A stretch of 64,000 nucleotides of DNA from Tubulanus polymorphus (Eukaryota; Nemertea; Palaeonemertea; Tubulaniformes; Tubulanidae). How positions within the stretch are numbered: position 1 is the stretch's first letter; every line of letters starts with the position of its first letter. The notes beneath the pieces are model-generated. The model saw only the letters and a list, made by a program, of their open reading frames with translations. It ran no database searches and had not been told where the DNA came from. The stretch covers positions 9,852,275 to 9,916,274 of the forward strand of contig NC_134032.1 in NCBI RefSeq assembly GCF_964204645.1. Reading direction: 5' to 3'. The translations under genes were made by a program, and so were the position numbers. Shown here in pieces: positions 24,506-41,650 of this stretch.

Positions 24506-27500
24506 TAGGAGACCTCACTGATAATGAACCTGGCTATCACAAAGGTAACTTAATATATTTGGAATTATTGCAATAAATTCTGAATGAAATATTTTGTCAT
24601 TACAGGATATCTATTTTTGATCATTGCAGCTAAATTTCAACTATGAGAAAAAACCCAGCTTGAGAACAACTACTTGCCCAAAATCAACCAACTTGAACAG
24701 CGCACAGATGGGGCCAAGCGTATCGAACTCATTAACGTACAAACTTTAGATTATCCACGCCGATAACGAACCAAGCAATCATAAAAGGTAACTTGATATA
24801 CATGAAATTATTACGATTAATTCTTATTGAAATATTTTGTCATTAAAGCATATCTTCTTTTGATCATTGCAGCTAAATTTCAACTATGAGAAAAAACCCA
24901 GCTTGAGATCAACTACTCGTCCAAAATCTACCAACTGGAACAGTGCACAGATGAGGCCAATAGAATCGAACTCATTAACCCACCAACTTTAGATGATCCA
25001 CACCGATAACGAACCAAGCAATCATAAAAGGTAACTTGATATACATGAAATTATTACGATTAATTCTTATTGAAATATTTTGTCATTAAAGGATATCTTC
25101 TTTTGATCATTGCAGCTAAATTTCAACTATAAGAAAAAACCCAGTTTGAGATCAACTACTCGTCCAAATCGACCAACTGGAACAGCGAACAGATGAGGCC
25201 AACAGAATCTAACTCATTTACCAACTAACTAATAAGATAATTGCCGATAACGAACCCAGCAATCATAAAAGGTAACTTGATATACATGAAATTATTACAA
25301 TTAATTCTTATTGAAATATTTTGTCATTACAGAATATCTTCTTTTAATCATTGCAGCTAAATTTCAACTATGCGAAAAAACCCAGTTTGAGAACAACTAC
25401 TCGTCAAAAATCGACCAACTTGACAGCGCACAGCCAACTAGGATTGAACTCATTAACCAATCAACTAATATGATAATCGCCGATAATGAAACCAGCAATA
25501 ATAAAAGGTATCTTGATATACATGCAATTATAACGATTAATTCTTATTGAAATATTTTGTCATTAAAGCATATCTTCTTTTGATCATTGCAGCTAAATTT
25601 CAACTATAAGAAAAAACCCAGCTTGAGATCAACTACTCGTCCAAAATCGACCAACTGGAACAGCGCACAGATGATGCCAACAGAAACGAACTTATTAACC
25701 CACCAACTTTAGATGATCCACACCGATAAAGAACCAAGTAATCATAAAAGGTAACTTGATATAGATGAAATTATTACGATTAATTCTTCTTGAAATATTT
25801 TCTCATTAAAGGATATCTTCTTTTGATCATTGCAGCTAAATTTCAACTATGAGAAAAAACCCAGTTTGAGAACAACTACTCGTCAAAAATCGACCAACTT
25901 GAACGGCGCACAGCCAACTAGGATCGAACTCATTAACCAATCAACTAATTAGATAATCGCCGATAATGAAACCAGCAATCATAAAAGGTAACTTGATATA
26001 CATGCAATTATTACGATTAATTCTTATTGAAATATTTTGTCATTAAAGCATATCTTCTTTTGATCATTGCAGCTAAATTTCAACTATAAGAAAAAACCCA
26101 GCTTGAGATCAACTACTCGTCCAAAATCGACCAACTGGAACAGCGCACAGATGATGCCAACAGAAACGAACTTTTAACCCACCAACTTTAGATGATCCAC
26201 ACCGATAAAGAACCAAGTAATCATAAAAGGTAACTTGATATACATGAAATTATTACGATTAATTCTTATTGAAATATTTTCTCATTAAAGGATATCTTCT
26301 TTTGATCATTGCAGCTAAATTTCAACTATGAGAAAAAACCCAGTTTGAGAATAACTACTCGTCAAAAATCGACCAACTTGAACGGCGCACAGCCAACTAG
26401 GATCGAACTCATTAACCAATCAACTAATTAGATAATCGCCGATAATGAAACCAGCCATCATAAAAGGTAACTTGATATACATGGAATTATTACGATTAAT
26501 TCTTATTGAAATATTTTGTCATTAAAGCATATCTTCTTTTGATCATTGCAGCTAAATTTCAACTATAAGAAAAAACCCAGCTTGAGATCAACTACTCGTC
26601 CAAAATCGACCAACTTGAACAGCGCACAGATGATGCCAACAGAAACGAACTTATTAACCCACCAACTTTAGATGATCCACACCGATAAAGAACCAAGTAA
26701 TCATAAAAGGTAACTTGATATACATGAAATTATTACGATTAATTCTTATTGAAATATTTTCTCATTAAAGGATATCTTCTTTTGATCATTGCAGCTAAAT
26801 TTCAACTATGAAAAAAACCCAGTTTGAGAATAACTACTCGTCAAAAATCGACCAACTTGAACGGCGCACAGCCAACTAGGATCGAACTCATTAACCAATC
26901 AACTAATTAGATAATCGCCGATAATGAAACCAGCCATCATAAAAGGTAACTTGATATACATGGAATTATTACGATTAATTCTTATTGAAATATTTTGTCA
27001 TTACAAAATGTCTTCTTTTAATCATTGCAGCTAAATTTCAACTATGCGAAAAACCCAGCTCGAGAACAACTACTCACCCAAAATCGACCAACTTGAACAG
27101 CGCACAGATGAGGCCAACAGAATCTAACTCATTTACCAATCAACGAATACGATAATTGCCGATAACGAACCCAGCAATCATAAAAGGTAACTTGATAAAC
27201 ATGAAATTATTACGATTAATTCTTATTGAAATATTTTGTCATTACAGAATATCTTCTTTTAATCATTGCAGCTAAATTTCAACTACGCGAAAAAACCCAG
27301 TTTGAGAACAACTACTCGTCAAAAATCGACCAACTTGAACGGCGCACAGCCAACTAGGATCGAACTCATTAACCAATCAACTAATATGATAATCGCCGAT
27401 AATGAAACCAGCAATCATTAAAGGTAATTTGATATACATGAAATTATTACGATTAATTATTATTGAAATATTTTCTCATTACAGGATATCTTCTTTTAAT

Positions 27501-30500
27501 CATTGCAGCTAAATTTCAACTATATGAAAAAGCCCAGTTTGAGATCAACTACTCGTCCAAATTAAGCAACTGGAACAGCGCACAGATGAGGCCAACAGAA
27601 TCCAACTCATTAACCCACCAACTTTAGATGATCCACACCGATAACGAACCAAGCAATCATAAAAGGTAACTTGATATACATGAAATTATTACGATTAATT
27701 CTTATTGAAATATTTTGTCATTAAAGGATATCTTCTTTTGATCATTGCAGCTAAATTTCAACTATGAGAAAAAACCCAGCTTGAGAACAACTACTCGCCC
27801 AAAATCTACCAACTTGAACAGCGCACAGATGAGGCCAACAGAATCTAACTCATTTACCAACTAACTAATAAGATAATTGCCGATAACGAACCCAGCAATC
27901 ATAAAAGGTAACTTGATATACATGAAATTATTACGATTAATTCTTATTGAAATATTTTGTCATTACAGAATATCTTTTTTTAATCATTGCAGCTAAATTT
28001 CAACTATGCGAAAAAACCCAGTTTGAGAACAACTACTCGTCAAAAATCGACCAACTTGAACGGCGCACAGCCAACTAGGATCGAACTAATTAACCAATCA
28101 ACTAATAAGATAATCGCTGATAATGAAACCAGCAATCATTAAAGGTAACTTGATATACATGAAATTATTACGATTAATTCTTATTGAAATATTTTCTCAT
28201 TGCAGGATATCTTCTTTTAATCATTGCAGCTAAATTTCAACTATAAGAAAAAGCCCAGCTTGAGATCAACTACTCGTCCAAAATCGACCAACTGGAACAG
28301 TGCACAGATAAGGCCAATAGAATCGAACTCATTAACCCACCAACTTTAGATGATCCACACCGATAATGAACCAAGCAATCATAAAAGGTAACTTGATATA
28401 CATGAAATTATTACGATTTATTGTTATTGAAATATTTTGTCATTAAAGGATATCCTCTTTTGATCATTGCAGCTAAATTTCAACTATAAGAAAAAACCCA
28501 GTTTGAGATCAACTACTCGTCCAAATCGACCAACTAGAACAGCGAACAGATGAGGCCAACAGAATCTAACTCATTTACCAACTAACTAATAAGATAATTG
28601 CCGATATCGAACCCAGCAATCATAAAAGGTAACTTGATATACATGAAATTATTACGATTAATTCTTATTGAAATATTTTGTCATTACAGAATATCTTCTT
28701 TTAATCATTGCAGCTTAATTTCAACTATGCGAAAAAACCCAGTTTGAGAACAACTACTCGTCAAAAATCGACCAACTTGAACGGCGCACAGCCAACTAGG
28801 ATTGAACTCATTAACCAATCAACTAATAAGATAATCACCGATAATGAAACCAGCAATCATTAAAGGTAACTTGATATACATGGGATTATTACGATGAATT
28901 CTTATTGAAATATTTTGTTATTAAAGGATATCTTCTTTTGATCATTGCAGCTAAATTTCAACTATGAGAAAAAACCCAGTTTGAGATCAACTACTCATCC
29001 AAAATCGACCAACCGGAACAGCGTACAGATGGGGCCAACAGAATCGAACTCATTAACACACAAACTTTAGATGTTCAACGCCGATAACGAACCAAGCAAT
29101 CATAAAAGGTAACTTGATATACATGAAATTATTACGATTAATTCTTATTGAAATATTTTGTCATTAAAGGATATCTTCTTTTGATCATTGCAGCTAAATT
29201 TCAACTATGAGAAAAAACCCAGCTTGAGAACAACTACTCGCCCAAAATCGACCAACTTGAACAGCGCACAGATGAGGCCAACAGAATCTAACTCATTTAC
29301 CAACTAACTAATAAGATAATTGCCGATAACGAACCCAGCAATCATAAAAGGTAACTTGATATACATGAAATTATTACGATTAATTCTTATTGAAATATTT
29401 TGTCATTACAGAATATCTTCTTTTAATCATTGCAGCTAAATTTCAACTATGCGAAAAAACCCAGTTTGAGAATAACTACTCGTCAAAAATCGACCAACTT
29501 GAACGGCGCACAGCCAACTAGGATCGAACTCATTAACCAATCAACTAATTAGATAATCGCTGATAATGAAACCAGCCATCATAAAAGGTAACTTGATATA
29601 CATGGAATTATTACGATTAATTCTTATTGAAATTTTTTGGCATTAAAGGATATCTTCTTTTGATCATTGCAGCTAAATTTCAACTATGAGAAAAAACCCA
29701 GCTTGAGAACAACTACTCGTCAAAAATCGACCAACTTGAACAGCGCACAGCCAACTAGGATCGAACTCATTAACCAATCAACTAATAAGATAATCGCCGA
29801 TAATGAAACCAGCAATCATAAAAGGTAACTTGATATACATGCAATTATTACGATTAATTCTTATTGAAATATTTTGTCATTAAAGCATATCTTCTTTTGA
29901 TCATTGCAGCTAAATTTCAACTATAAGAAAAAACCCAGCTTGAGATCAACTACTCGTCCAAAATCGACCAACTTGAACAGCGCACAGATGATGCCAACAG
30001 AAACGAACTTATTAACCCACCAACTTTAGATGATCCACACCGATAAAGAACCAAGTAATCATAAAAGGTAACTTGATATACATGAAATTATTACGATTAA
30101 TTCTTATTGAAATATTTTCTCATTAAAGGATATCTTCTTTTGATCATTGCAGCTAAATTTCAACTATGAAAAAAACCCAGTTTGAGAATAACTACTCGTC
30201 AAAAATCGACCAACTTGAACGGCGCACAGCCAACTAGGATCGAACTCATTAACCAATCAACTAATTAGATAATCGCCGATAATGAAACCAGCCATCATAA
30301 AAGGTAACTTGATATACATGGAATTATTACGATTAATTCTTATTGAAATATTTTGTCATTACAAAATGTCTTCTTTTAATCATTGCAGCTAAATTTCAAC
30401 TATGCGAAAAACCCAGCTCGAGAACAACTACTCACCCAAAATCGACCAACTTGAACAGCGCACAGATGAGGCCAACAGAATCTAACTCATTTACCAATCA

Positions 30501-30639
30501 ACGAATACGATAATTGCCGATAACGAACCCAGCAATCATAAAAGGTAACTTGATAAACATGAAATTATTACGATTAATTCTTATTGAAATATTTTGTCAT
30601 TACAGAATATCTTCTTTTAATCATTGCAGCTAAATTTCA

Positions 30640-33600
30640 ACTACGCGAAAAAACCCAGTTTGAGAACAACTACTCGTCAAAAATCGACCAACTTGAACGG
30701 CGCACAGCCAACTAGGATCGAACTCATTAACCAATCAACTAATATGATAATCGCCGATAATGAAACCAGCAATCATTAAAGGTAATTTGATATACATGAA
30801 ATTATTACGATTAATTATTATTGAAATATTTTCTCATTACAGGATATCTTCTTTTAATCATTGCAGCTAAATTTCAACTATAAGAAAAAACCCAGTTTGA
30901 GATCAACTACTCGTCCAAAATCGACCAACTTGAACAGCGCACAGATGAGGCCAACAGAATCGAACTCATTAACCCACCAACTTTAGATGATCCACACCGA
31001 TAACGAACCAAGCAATCATAAAAGGTAACTAGATATACATGAAATTATTACGATTAATTCTTATTGAAATATTTTGTCATTAAAGGATATCTTCTTTTGA
31101 TCATTGCAGCTAAATTTCAACCATATGAAAAAGCCCAGTTTGAGATCAACTACTAGTCCAAATCAAGCAACTGGAACAGCGCACAGATGAGGCCAACAGA
31201 ATCGAACTCATTAACCCACCAACTTTAGATGATCCACACCGATAACGAACCAAGCAATCATAAAAGGTAACTTGATATACATGAAATTATTACGATTAAT
31301 TCTTATTGAAATATTTTGTCATTAAAGGATATCTTCTTTTGATCATTGCAGCTAAATTTCAACTATAAGATAAAAACCCAGTTTGAGATCAACTACTCGT
31401 CCAAATCGACCAACTGGAACAGCGAACAGATGGGGCCAACAGAATCTAACTCATTTACCAACTAACTAATAAGATAATTGCCAATAACGAACCCAGCAAT
31501 CATAAAAGGTAACTTGATATACATGAAATTATTACGATTAATTCTTATTGAAATATTTTGTCATTACAGAATATCTTTTTTTAATCATTGCAGCTAAATT
31601 TCAACTATGCGAAAAAACCCAGTTTGAGAACAACTACTCGTCAAAAATCGACCAACTTGAACGGCGCACAGCCAACTAGGATCGAACTAATTAACCAATC
31701 AACTAATAAGATAATCGCTGATAATGAAACCAGCAATCATTAAAGGTAACTTGATATACATGAAATTATTACGATTTATTGTTATTGAAATATTTTGTCA
31801 TTAAAGGATATCTTCTTTTGATCATTGCAGCTAAATTTCAACTATGAGAAAAAACCCAGTTTGAGATCAATTACTCGTCCAAATCGACCAACTAGAACAG
31901 CGAACAGATGAGGCCAACAGAATCTAACTCATTTACCAACTAACTAATAAGATAATTGCCGATATCGAACCCAGCAATCATAACAGGTAACTTGATATAC
32001 ATGAAATTATTACGATTAATTCTTATTGAAATATTTTGTCATTACAGAATATCTTCTTTTAATCATTGCAGCTAAATTTCAACTATGCGAAAAAACCCAG
32101 TTTGAGAACAACTACTCGTCAAAAATCGACCAACTTGAACGGCGCACAGCCAACTAGGATTGAACTCATTAACCAATCAACTAATATGATAATCGCCGAT
32201 AATGAAACCAGCAATAATAAAAGGTATCTTGATATACATGCAATTATTACGATTAATTCTTATTGAAATATTTTGTCATTAAAGCATATCTTCTTTTGAT
32301 CATTGTAGCTAAATTTCAACTATAAGAAAAAACCCAGCTTGAGATCAACTACTCGTCCAAAATCGACCAACTGGAACAGCGCACAGATGATGCCAATAGA
32401 AACGAACTTATTAACCCACCAACTTTAGATGATCCACACCGATAACGAACCAAGTAATCATAAAAGGTAACTTGATATACATGAAATTATTAAGATTAAT
32501 TCTTCTTGAAATATTTTCTCATTAAAGGATATCTTCTTTGATCATTGCAGCTAAATTTCAACTATGAGAAAAAACCCAGTTTGAGAACAACTACTCGTCA
32601 AAAATCGACCAACTTGAACGGCGCACAGCCAACTAGGATCGAACTCATTAACCAATCAACTAATTAGATAATCGCCGATAATGAAACCAGCCATCATAAA
32701 AGGTAACTTGATATACATGGAATTATTACGATTAATTCTTATTGAAATTTTTTGGCATTAAAGGATATCTTCTTTTGATCATTGCAGCTAAATTTCAACT
32801 ATGAGAAAAAACCCAGCTTGAGAACAACTACTCGTCAAAAATCGACCAACTTGAACAGCACACAGCCAATTAGGATTGAACTCATTAACCAATCAACTAA
32901 TAAGATAATCGCCGATAATGAAACCAGCAATCATAAAAGGTAACTTGATATACATGCAATTATTACGATTAATTCTTATTGAAATATTTTGTCATTAAAG
33001 CATATCTTCTTTTGATCATTGCAGCTAAATTTCGACTATAAGAAAAAACCCAGCTTGAGATCAACTACTCGTCCAAAATCGACCAACTTGAACAGTGCAC
33101 AGATGATGCCAACAGAAACGAACTTATTAACCCACCAACTTTAGATGATCCACACCGATAAAGAACCAAGTAATCATAAAAGGTAACTTGATATACATGA
33201 AATTATTACGATTAATTCTTATTGAAATATTTTGTCATTAAAGGATATCTTCTTTTGATCATTGCAGCTAAATTTCAACTATATGAAAAAGCCCAGTTTG
33301 AGATCAACTACTCGTCCAAATTAAGCAACTGGAACAGCGCACAGATGAGGCCAACAGAATCCAACTCATTAACCCACCAACTTTAGATGATCCACACCGA
33401 TAACGAACCAAGCAATCATAAAAGGTAACTTGATATACATGAAATTATTACGATTAATTCTTATTGAAATATTTTGTCATTAAAGGATATCTTCTTTTGA
33501 TCATTGCAGCTAAATTTCAACTATGAGAAAAAACCCAGCTTGAGAACAACTACTCGCCCAAAATCGACCAACTTGAACAGCGCACAGATGAGGCCAACAG

Positions 33601-36600
33601 AATCTAACTCATTTACCAACTAACTAATAAGATAATTGCCGATAACGAACCCAGCAATCATAAAAGGTAACTTGATATACATGAAATTATTACGATTAAT
33701 TCTTATTGAAATATTTTGTCATTACAGAATATCTTTTTTTAATCATTGCAGCTAAATTTCAACTATGCGAAAAAACCCAGTTTGAGAACAACTACTCGTC
33801 AAAAATCGACCAACTTGAACGGCGCACAGCCAACTAGGATCGAACTAATTAACCAATCAACTAATAAGATAATCGCTGATAATGAAACCAGCAATCATTA
33901 AAGGTAACTTGATATACATGAAATTATTACGATTAATTCTTATTGAAATATTTTCTCATTACAGGATATCTTCTTTTAATCATTGCAGCTAAATTTCAAC
34001 TATAAGAAAAAGCCCAGCTTGAGATCAACTACTCGTCCAAAATCGACCAACTGGAACAGTGCACAGATAAGGCCAATAGAATCGAACTCATTAACCCACC
34101 AACTTTAGATGATCCACACCGATAACGAACCAAGCAATCATAAAAGGTAACTTGATATACATGAAATTATTACGATTTATTGTTATTGAAATATTTTGTC
34201 ATTAAAGGATATCTTCTTTTGATCATTGCAGCTAAATTTCAACTATAAGAAAAAACCCAGTTTGAGATCAACTACTCGTCCAAATCGACCAACTAGAACA
34301 GCGAACAGATGAGGCCAACAGAATCTAACTCATTTACCAACTAACTAATAAGATAATTGCCGATATCGAACCCAGCAATCATAAAAGGTAACTTGATATA
34401 CATGAAATTATTACGATTAATTCTTATTGAAATATTTTGTCATTACAGAATATCTTCTTTTAATCATTGCAGCTAAATTTCAACTATGCGAAAAAACCCA
34501 GTTTGAGAACAACTACTCGTCAAAAATCGACCAACTTGAACGGCGCACAGCCAACTAGGATTGAACTCATTAACCAATCAACTAATATGATAATCGCCGA
34601 TAATGAAACCAGCAATAATAAAAGGTATCTTGATATACATGAAATTATTACGATTAATTCTTATTGAAATATTTTGTCATTAAAGCATATCTTCTTTTGA
34701 TCATTGCAGCTATATTTCAACTATAAGAAAAAACCCAGCTTGAGATCAACTACTCGTCCAAAATCGACCAACAGAAAGAACTTATTAACCCACCAACTTT
34801 AGATGATCCACACCGATAACGAACCAAGTAATCATAAAAGGTAACTTGATATACATGAAATCATTAAGATTAATTCTTCTTGAAATATTTTCTCATTAAA
34901 GGATATCTTCTTTTGATCATTGCAGCTAAATTTCAACTATGAGAAAAAACCCAGTTTGAGAACAACTACTCGTCAAAAATCGACCAACTTGAACGGCGCA
35001 CAGCCAACTAGGATCGAACTAATTAACCAATCAACTAATAAGATAATCACCGATAATGAAACCAGCAATCATTAAAGGTAACTTGATATACATGGGATTA
35101 TTACGATGAATTCTTATTGAAATATTTTGTTATTAAAGGATATCTTCTTTTGATCATTGCAGCTAAATTTCAACTATGAGAAAAAACCCAGTTTGAGATC
35201 AACTACTCATCCAAAATCGACCAACCGGAACAGCGTACAGATGGGGCCAACAGAATCGAACTCATTAACACACAAACTTTAGATGTTCAACGCCGATAAC
35301 GAACCAAGCAATCATAAAAGGTAACTTGATATACATGAAATTATTACGATTAATTCTTATTGAAATATTTTGTCATTAAAGGATATCTTCTTTTGATCAT
35401 TGCAGCTAAATTTCAACTATGAGAAAAAACCCAGCTTGAGAACAACTACTCGCCCAAAATCGACCAACTTGAACAGCGCACAGATGAGGCCAACAGAATC
35501 TAACTCATTTACCAACTAACTAATAAGATAATTGCCGATAACGAACCCAGCAATCATAAAAGGTAACTTGATATACATGAAATTATTACGATTAATTCTT
35601 ATTGAAATATTTTGTCATTACAGAATATCTTCTTTTAATCATTGCAGCTAAATTTCAACTATGCGAAAAAACCCAGTTTGAGAACAACTACTCGTCAAAA
35701 ATCGACCAACTTGAACGGCGCACCGCCAACTAGGATTGAACTCATTAACCAATCAACTAATAAGATAATCGCCAATAATGAAACCAGCAATAATAAAAGG
35801 TAACTTGATATACATGCAATGATTACGATTAATTCTTATTGAAATATTTTCTCATTAAAGCATATCTTCTTTTGATCATTGCAGCAAAATTTCAACTATA
35901 AGAAAAAACCCAGCTTGAGATCAACTACTCGTCCAAAATCGACCAACTGGAACAGCGCACAGATGATGCCAACAGAAACGCACTTATTTACCCACCAACT
36001 TTAGATGATCCACACCGATAACGAACCAAGTAATCATAAAAGGTAACTTGATATACATGAAATTATTACTATTAATTCTTCTTGAAATATTTTCTCATTA
36101 AAGGATATCTTCTTTTGATCATTGCAGCTAAATTTCAGCTATGAGAAAAAACCCAGTTTGAGAACAACTACTCGTCAAAAATCGACCAACTTGAACGGCG
36201 CACAGCCAACTAGGATCGAACTCATTAACCAATCAACTAATATGATAATCGCCGATAATGAAACCAGCAATCATTAAAGGTAATTTGATATACATGAAAT
36301 TATTACGATTAATTATTATTGAAATATTTTCTCATTACAGGATATCTTCTTTTAATCATTGCAGCTAAATTTCAACTATAAGAAAAAACCCAGTTTGAGA
36401 TCAACTACTCGTCCAAAATCGACCAACTTGAACAGCGCACAGATGAGGCCAACAGAATCGAACTCATTAACCCACCAACTTTAGATGATCCACACCGATA
36501 ACGAACCAAGCAATCATAAAAGGTAACTAGATAAACATGAAATTATTACGATTAATTCTTATTGAAATATTTTGTCATTAAAGGATATCTTCTTTTGATC

Positions 36601-39600
36601 ATTGCAGCTAAATTTCAACCATATGAAAAAGCCCAGTTTGAGATCAACTACTAGTCCAAATCAAGCAACTGGAACAGCGCACAGATGAGGCCAACAGAAT
36701 CGAACTCATTAACCCACCAACTTTAGATGATCCACACCGATAACGAACCAAGCAATCATAAAAGGTAACTTGATATACATGAAATTATTACGATTAATTC
36801 TTATTGAAATATTTTGTCATTAAATGATATCTTCTTTTAATCATTGCAGCTAAATTTCAACTATAAGATAAAAACCCAGTTTGAGATCAACTACTCGTCC
36901 AAATCGACCAACTGGAACAGCGAACAGATGGGGCCAACAGAATCTAACTCATTTACCAACTAACTAATAAGATAATTGCCAATAACGAACCCAGCAATCA
37001 TAAAAGGTAACTTGATATACATGAAATTATTACGATTAATTCTTATTGAAATATTTTGTCATTACAGAATATCTTTTTTTAATCATTGCAGCTAAATTTC
37101 AACTATGCGAAAAAACCCAGTTTGAGAACAACTACTCGTCAAAAATCGACCAACTTGAACGGCGCACAGCCAACTAGGATCGAACTAATTAACCAATCAA
37201 CTAATAAGATAATCGCTGATAATGAAACCAGCAATCATTAAAGGTAACTTGATATACATGAAATTATTACGATTTATTGTTATTGAAATATTTTGTCATT
37301 AAAGGATATCTTCTTTTGATCATTGCAGCTAAATTTCAACTATGAGAAAAAACCCAGTTTGAGATCAATTACTCGTCCAAATCGACCAACTAGAACAGCG
37401 AACAGATGAGGCCAACAGAATCTAACTCATTTACCAACTAACTAATAAGATAATTGCCGATATCGAACCCAGCAATCATAACAGGTAACTTGATATACAT
37501 GAAATTATTACGATTAATTCTTATTGAAATATTTTGTCATTACAGAATATCTTCTTTTAATCATTGCAGCTAAATTTCAACTATGCGAAAAAACCCAGTT
37601 TGAGAACAACTACTCGTCAAAAATCGACCAACTTGAACGGCGCACAGCCAACTAGGATTGAACTCATTAACCAATCAACTAATATGATAATCGCCGATAA
37701 TGAAACCAGCAATAATAAAAGGTATCTTGATATACATGCAATTATTACGATTAATTCTTATTGAAATATTTTGTCATTAAAGCATATCTTCTTTTGATCA
37801 TTGTAGCTAAATTTCAACTATAAGAAAAAACCCAGCTTGAGATCAACTACTCGTCCAAAATCGACCAACTGGAACAGCGCACAGATGATGCCAATAGAAA
37901 CGAACTTATTAACCCACCAACTTTAGATGATCCACACCGATAACGAACCAAGTAATCATAAAAGGTAACTTGATATACATGAAATTATTAAGATTAATTC
38001 TTCTTGAAATATTTTCTCATTAAAGGATATCTTCTTTGATCATTGCAGCTAAATTTCAACTATGAGAAAAAACCCAGTTTGAGAACAACTACTCGTCAAA
38101 AATCGACCAACTTGAACGGCGCACAGCCAACTAGGATCGAACTCATTAACCAATCAACTAATTAGATAATCGCCGATAATGAAACCAGCCATCATAAAAG
38201 GTAACTTGATATACATGGAATTATTACGATTAATTCTTATTGAAATTTTTTGGCATTAAAGGATATCTTCTTTTGATCATTGCAGCTAAATTTCAACTAT
38301 GAGAAAAAACCCAGCTTGAGAACAACTACTCGTTAAAAATCGACCTACTTGAACAGCACACAGCCAATTAGGATTGAACTCATTAACCAATCAACTAATA
38401 AGATAATCGCCGATAATGAAACCAGCAATCATAAAAGGTAACTTGATATACATGCAATTATTACGATTAATTCTTATTGAAATATTTTGTCATTAAAGCA
38501 TATCTTCTTTTGATCATTGCAGCTAAATTTCGACTATAAGAAAAAACCCAGCTTGATATCAACTACTCGTCCAAAATCGACCAACTTGAACAGTGCACAG
38601 ATGATGCCAACAGAAACGAACTTATTAACCCACCAACTTTAGATGATCCACACCGATAAAGAACCAAGTAATCATAAAAGGTAACTTGATATACATGAAA
38701 TTATTACGATTAATTCTTATTGAAATATTTTGTCATTAAAGGATATCTTCTTTTGATCATTGCAGCTAAATTTCAACTATATGAAAAAGCCCAGTTTGAG
38801 ATCAACTACTCGTCCAAATTAAGCAACTGGAACAGCGCACAGATGAGGCCAACAGAATCCAACTCATTAACCCACCAACTTTAGATGATCCACACCGCTA
38901 ACGAACCAAGCAATCATAAAAGGTAACTTGATATACATGAAATTATTACGATTAATTCTTATTGAAATATTTTGTCATTAAAGGATATCTTCTTTTGATC
39001 ATTGCAGCTAAATTTCAACTATGAGAAAAAACCCAGCTTGAGAACAACTACTCGCCCAAAATCGACCAACTTGAACAGCGCACAGATGAGGCCAACAGAA
39101 TCTAACTCATTTACCAACTAACTAATAAGATAATTGCCGATAACGAACCCAGCAATCATAAAAGGTAACATGATATACATGAAATTATTACGATTAATTC
39201 TTATTGAAATATTTTGTCATTACAGAATATCTTTTTTTAATCATTGCAGCTAAATTTCAACTATGCGAAAAAACCCAGTTTGAGAACAACTACTCGTCAA
39301 AAATCGACCAACTTGAACGGCGCACAGCCAACTAGGATCGAACTAATTAACCAATCAACTAATAAGATAATCGCTGATAATCGCTGATAATGAAACCAGC
39401 AATCATTAAAGGTAACTTGATATACATGAAATTATTACGATTAATTCTTATTGAAATATTTTCTCATTACAGGATATCTTCTTTTAATCATTGCAGCTAA
39501 ATTTCAACTATAAGAAAAAGCCCAGCTTGAGATCAACTACTCGTCCAAAATCGACCAACTGGAACAGTGCACAGATAAGGCCAATAGAATCGAACTCATT

Positions 39601-41650
39601 AACCCACCAACTTTAGATGATCCACACCGATAACGAACCAAGCAATCATAAAAGGTAACTTGATATACATGAAATTATTACGATTTATTGTTATTGAAAT
39701 ATTTTGTCATTAAAGGATATCTTCTTTTGATCATTGCAGCTAAATTTCAACTATAAGAAAAAACCCAGTTTGAGATCAACTACTCGTCCAAATCGACCAA
39801 CTAGAACAGCGAACAGATGAGGCCAACAGAATCTAACTCATTTACCAACTAACTAATAAGATAATTGCCGATATCGAACCCAGCAATCATAAAAGGTAAC
39901 TTGATATACATGAAATTATTACGATTAATTCTTATTGAAATATTTTGTCATTACAGAATATCTTCTTTTAATCATTGCAGCTAAATTTCAACTATGCGAA
40001 AAAACCCAGTTTGAGAACAACTACTCGTCAAAAATCGACCAACTTGAACGGCGCACAGCCAACTAGGATTGAACTCATTAACCAATCAACTAATATGATA
40101 ATCGCCGATAATGAAACCAGCAATAATAAAAGGTATCTTGATATACATGAAATTATTACGATTAATTCTTATTGAAATATTTTGTCATTAAAGCATATCT
40201 TCTTTTGATCATTGCAGCTATATTTCAACTATAAGAAAAAACCCAGCTTGAGATCAACTACTCGTCCAAAATCGACCAACAGAAAGAACTTATTAACCCA
40301 CCAACTTTAGATGATCCACACCGATAACGAACCAAGTAATCATAAAAGGTAACTTGATATACATGAAATCATTAAGATTAATTCTTCTTGAAATATTTTC
40401 TCATTAAAGGATATCTTCTTTTGATCATTGCAGCTAAATTTCAACTATGAGAAAAAACCCAGTTTGAGAACAACTACTCGTCAAAAATCGACCAACTTGA
40501 ACGGCGCACAGCCAACTAGGATCGAACTAATTAACCAATCAACTAATAAGATAATCACAGATAATGAAACCAGCAATCATTAAAGGTAACTTGATATACA
40601 TGGGATTATTACGATGAATTCTTATTGAAATATTTTGTTATTAAAGGATATCTTCTTTTGATCATTGCAGCTAAATTTCAACTATGAGAAAAAACCCAGT
40701 TTGAGATCAACTACTCATCCAAAATCGACCAACCGGAACAGCGTACAGATGGGGCCAACAGAATCGAACTCATTAACACACAAACTTTAGATGTTCAACG
40801 CCGATAACGAACCAAGCAATCATAAAAGGTAACTTGATATACATGAAATTATTACGATTAATTCTTATTGAAATATTTTGTCATTAAAGGATATCTTCTT
40901 TTGATCATTGCAGCTAAATTTCAACTATGAGAAAAAACCCAGCTTGAGAACAACTACTCGCCCAAAATCGACCAACTTGAACAGCGCACAGATGAGGCCA
41001 ACAGAATCTAACTCATTTACCAACTAACTAATAAGATAATTGCCGATAACGAACCCAGCAATCATAAAAGGTAACTTGATATACATGAAATTATTACGAT
41101 TAATTCTTATTGAAATATTTTGTCATTACAGAATATCTTCTTTTAATCATTGCAGCTAAATTTCAACTATGCGAAAAAACCCAGTTTGAGAACAACTACT
41201 CGTCAAAAATCGACCAACTTGAACGGCGCACCGCCAACTAGGATTGAACTCATTAACCAATCAACTAATAAGATAATCGCCAATAATGAAACCAGCAATA
41301 ATAAAAGGTAACTTGATATACATGCAATGATTACGATTAATTCTTATTGAAATATTTTCTCATTAAAGCATATCTTCTTTTGATCATTGCAGCTAAATTT
41401 CAACTATAAGAAAAAACCCAGCTTGAGATCAACTACTCGTCCAAAATCGACCAACTGGAACAGCGCACAGATGATGCCAACAGAAACGCACTTATTTACC
41501 CACCAACTTTAGATGATCCACACCGATAACGAACCAAGTAATCATAAAAGGTAACTTGATATACATGAAATTATTACTATTAATTCTTCTTGAAATATTT
41601 TCTCATTAAAGGATATCTTCTTTTGATCATTGCAGCTAAATTTCAGCTAT
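30640..41650 (+). repeat. Higher-order repeat: 5.5-kb block duplicated in tandem
   Basis: Rare variants recur about 5498 bp apart: GGTAACTAGATA at 31022 and 36521, a TTGTAG acceptor at 32292 and 37790, and CTATAAGATAAAAACCC at 31361 and 36859. From 39370 on the offset becomes about 5510 because the second block carries an extra 12-bp copy of GATAATCGCTGA. The correspondence starts near 30640/36140 and stops near 36140/41650, so the two blocks abut. 5498 bp equals 23 monomers. Confidence 0.85.
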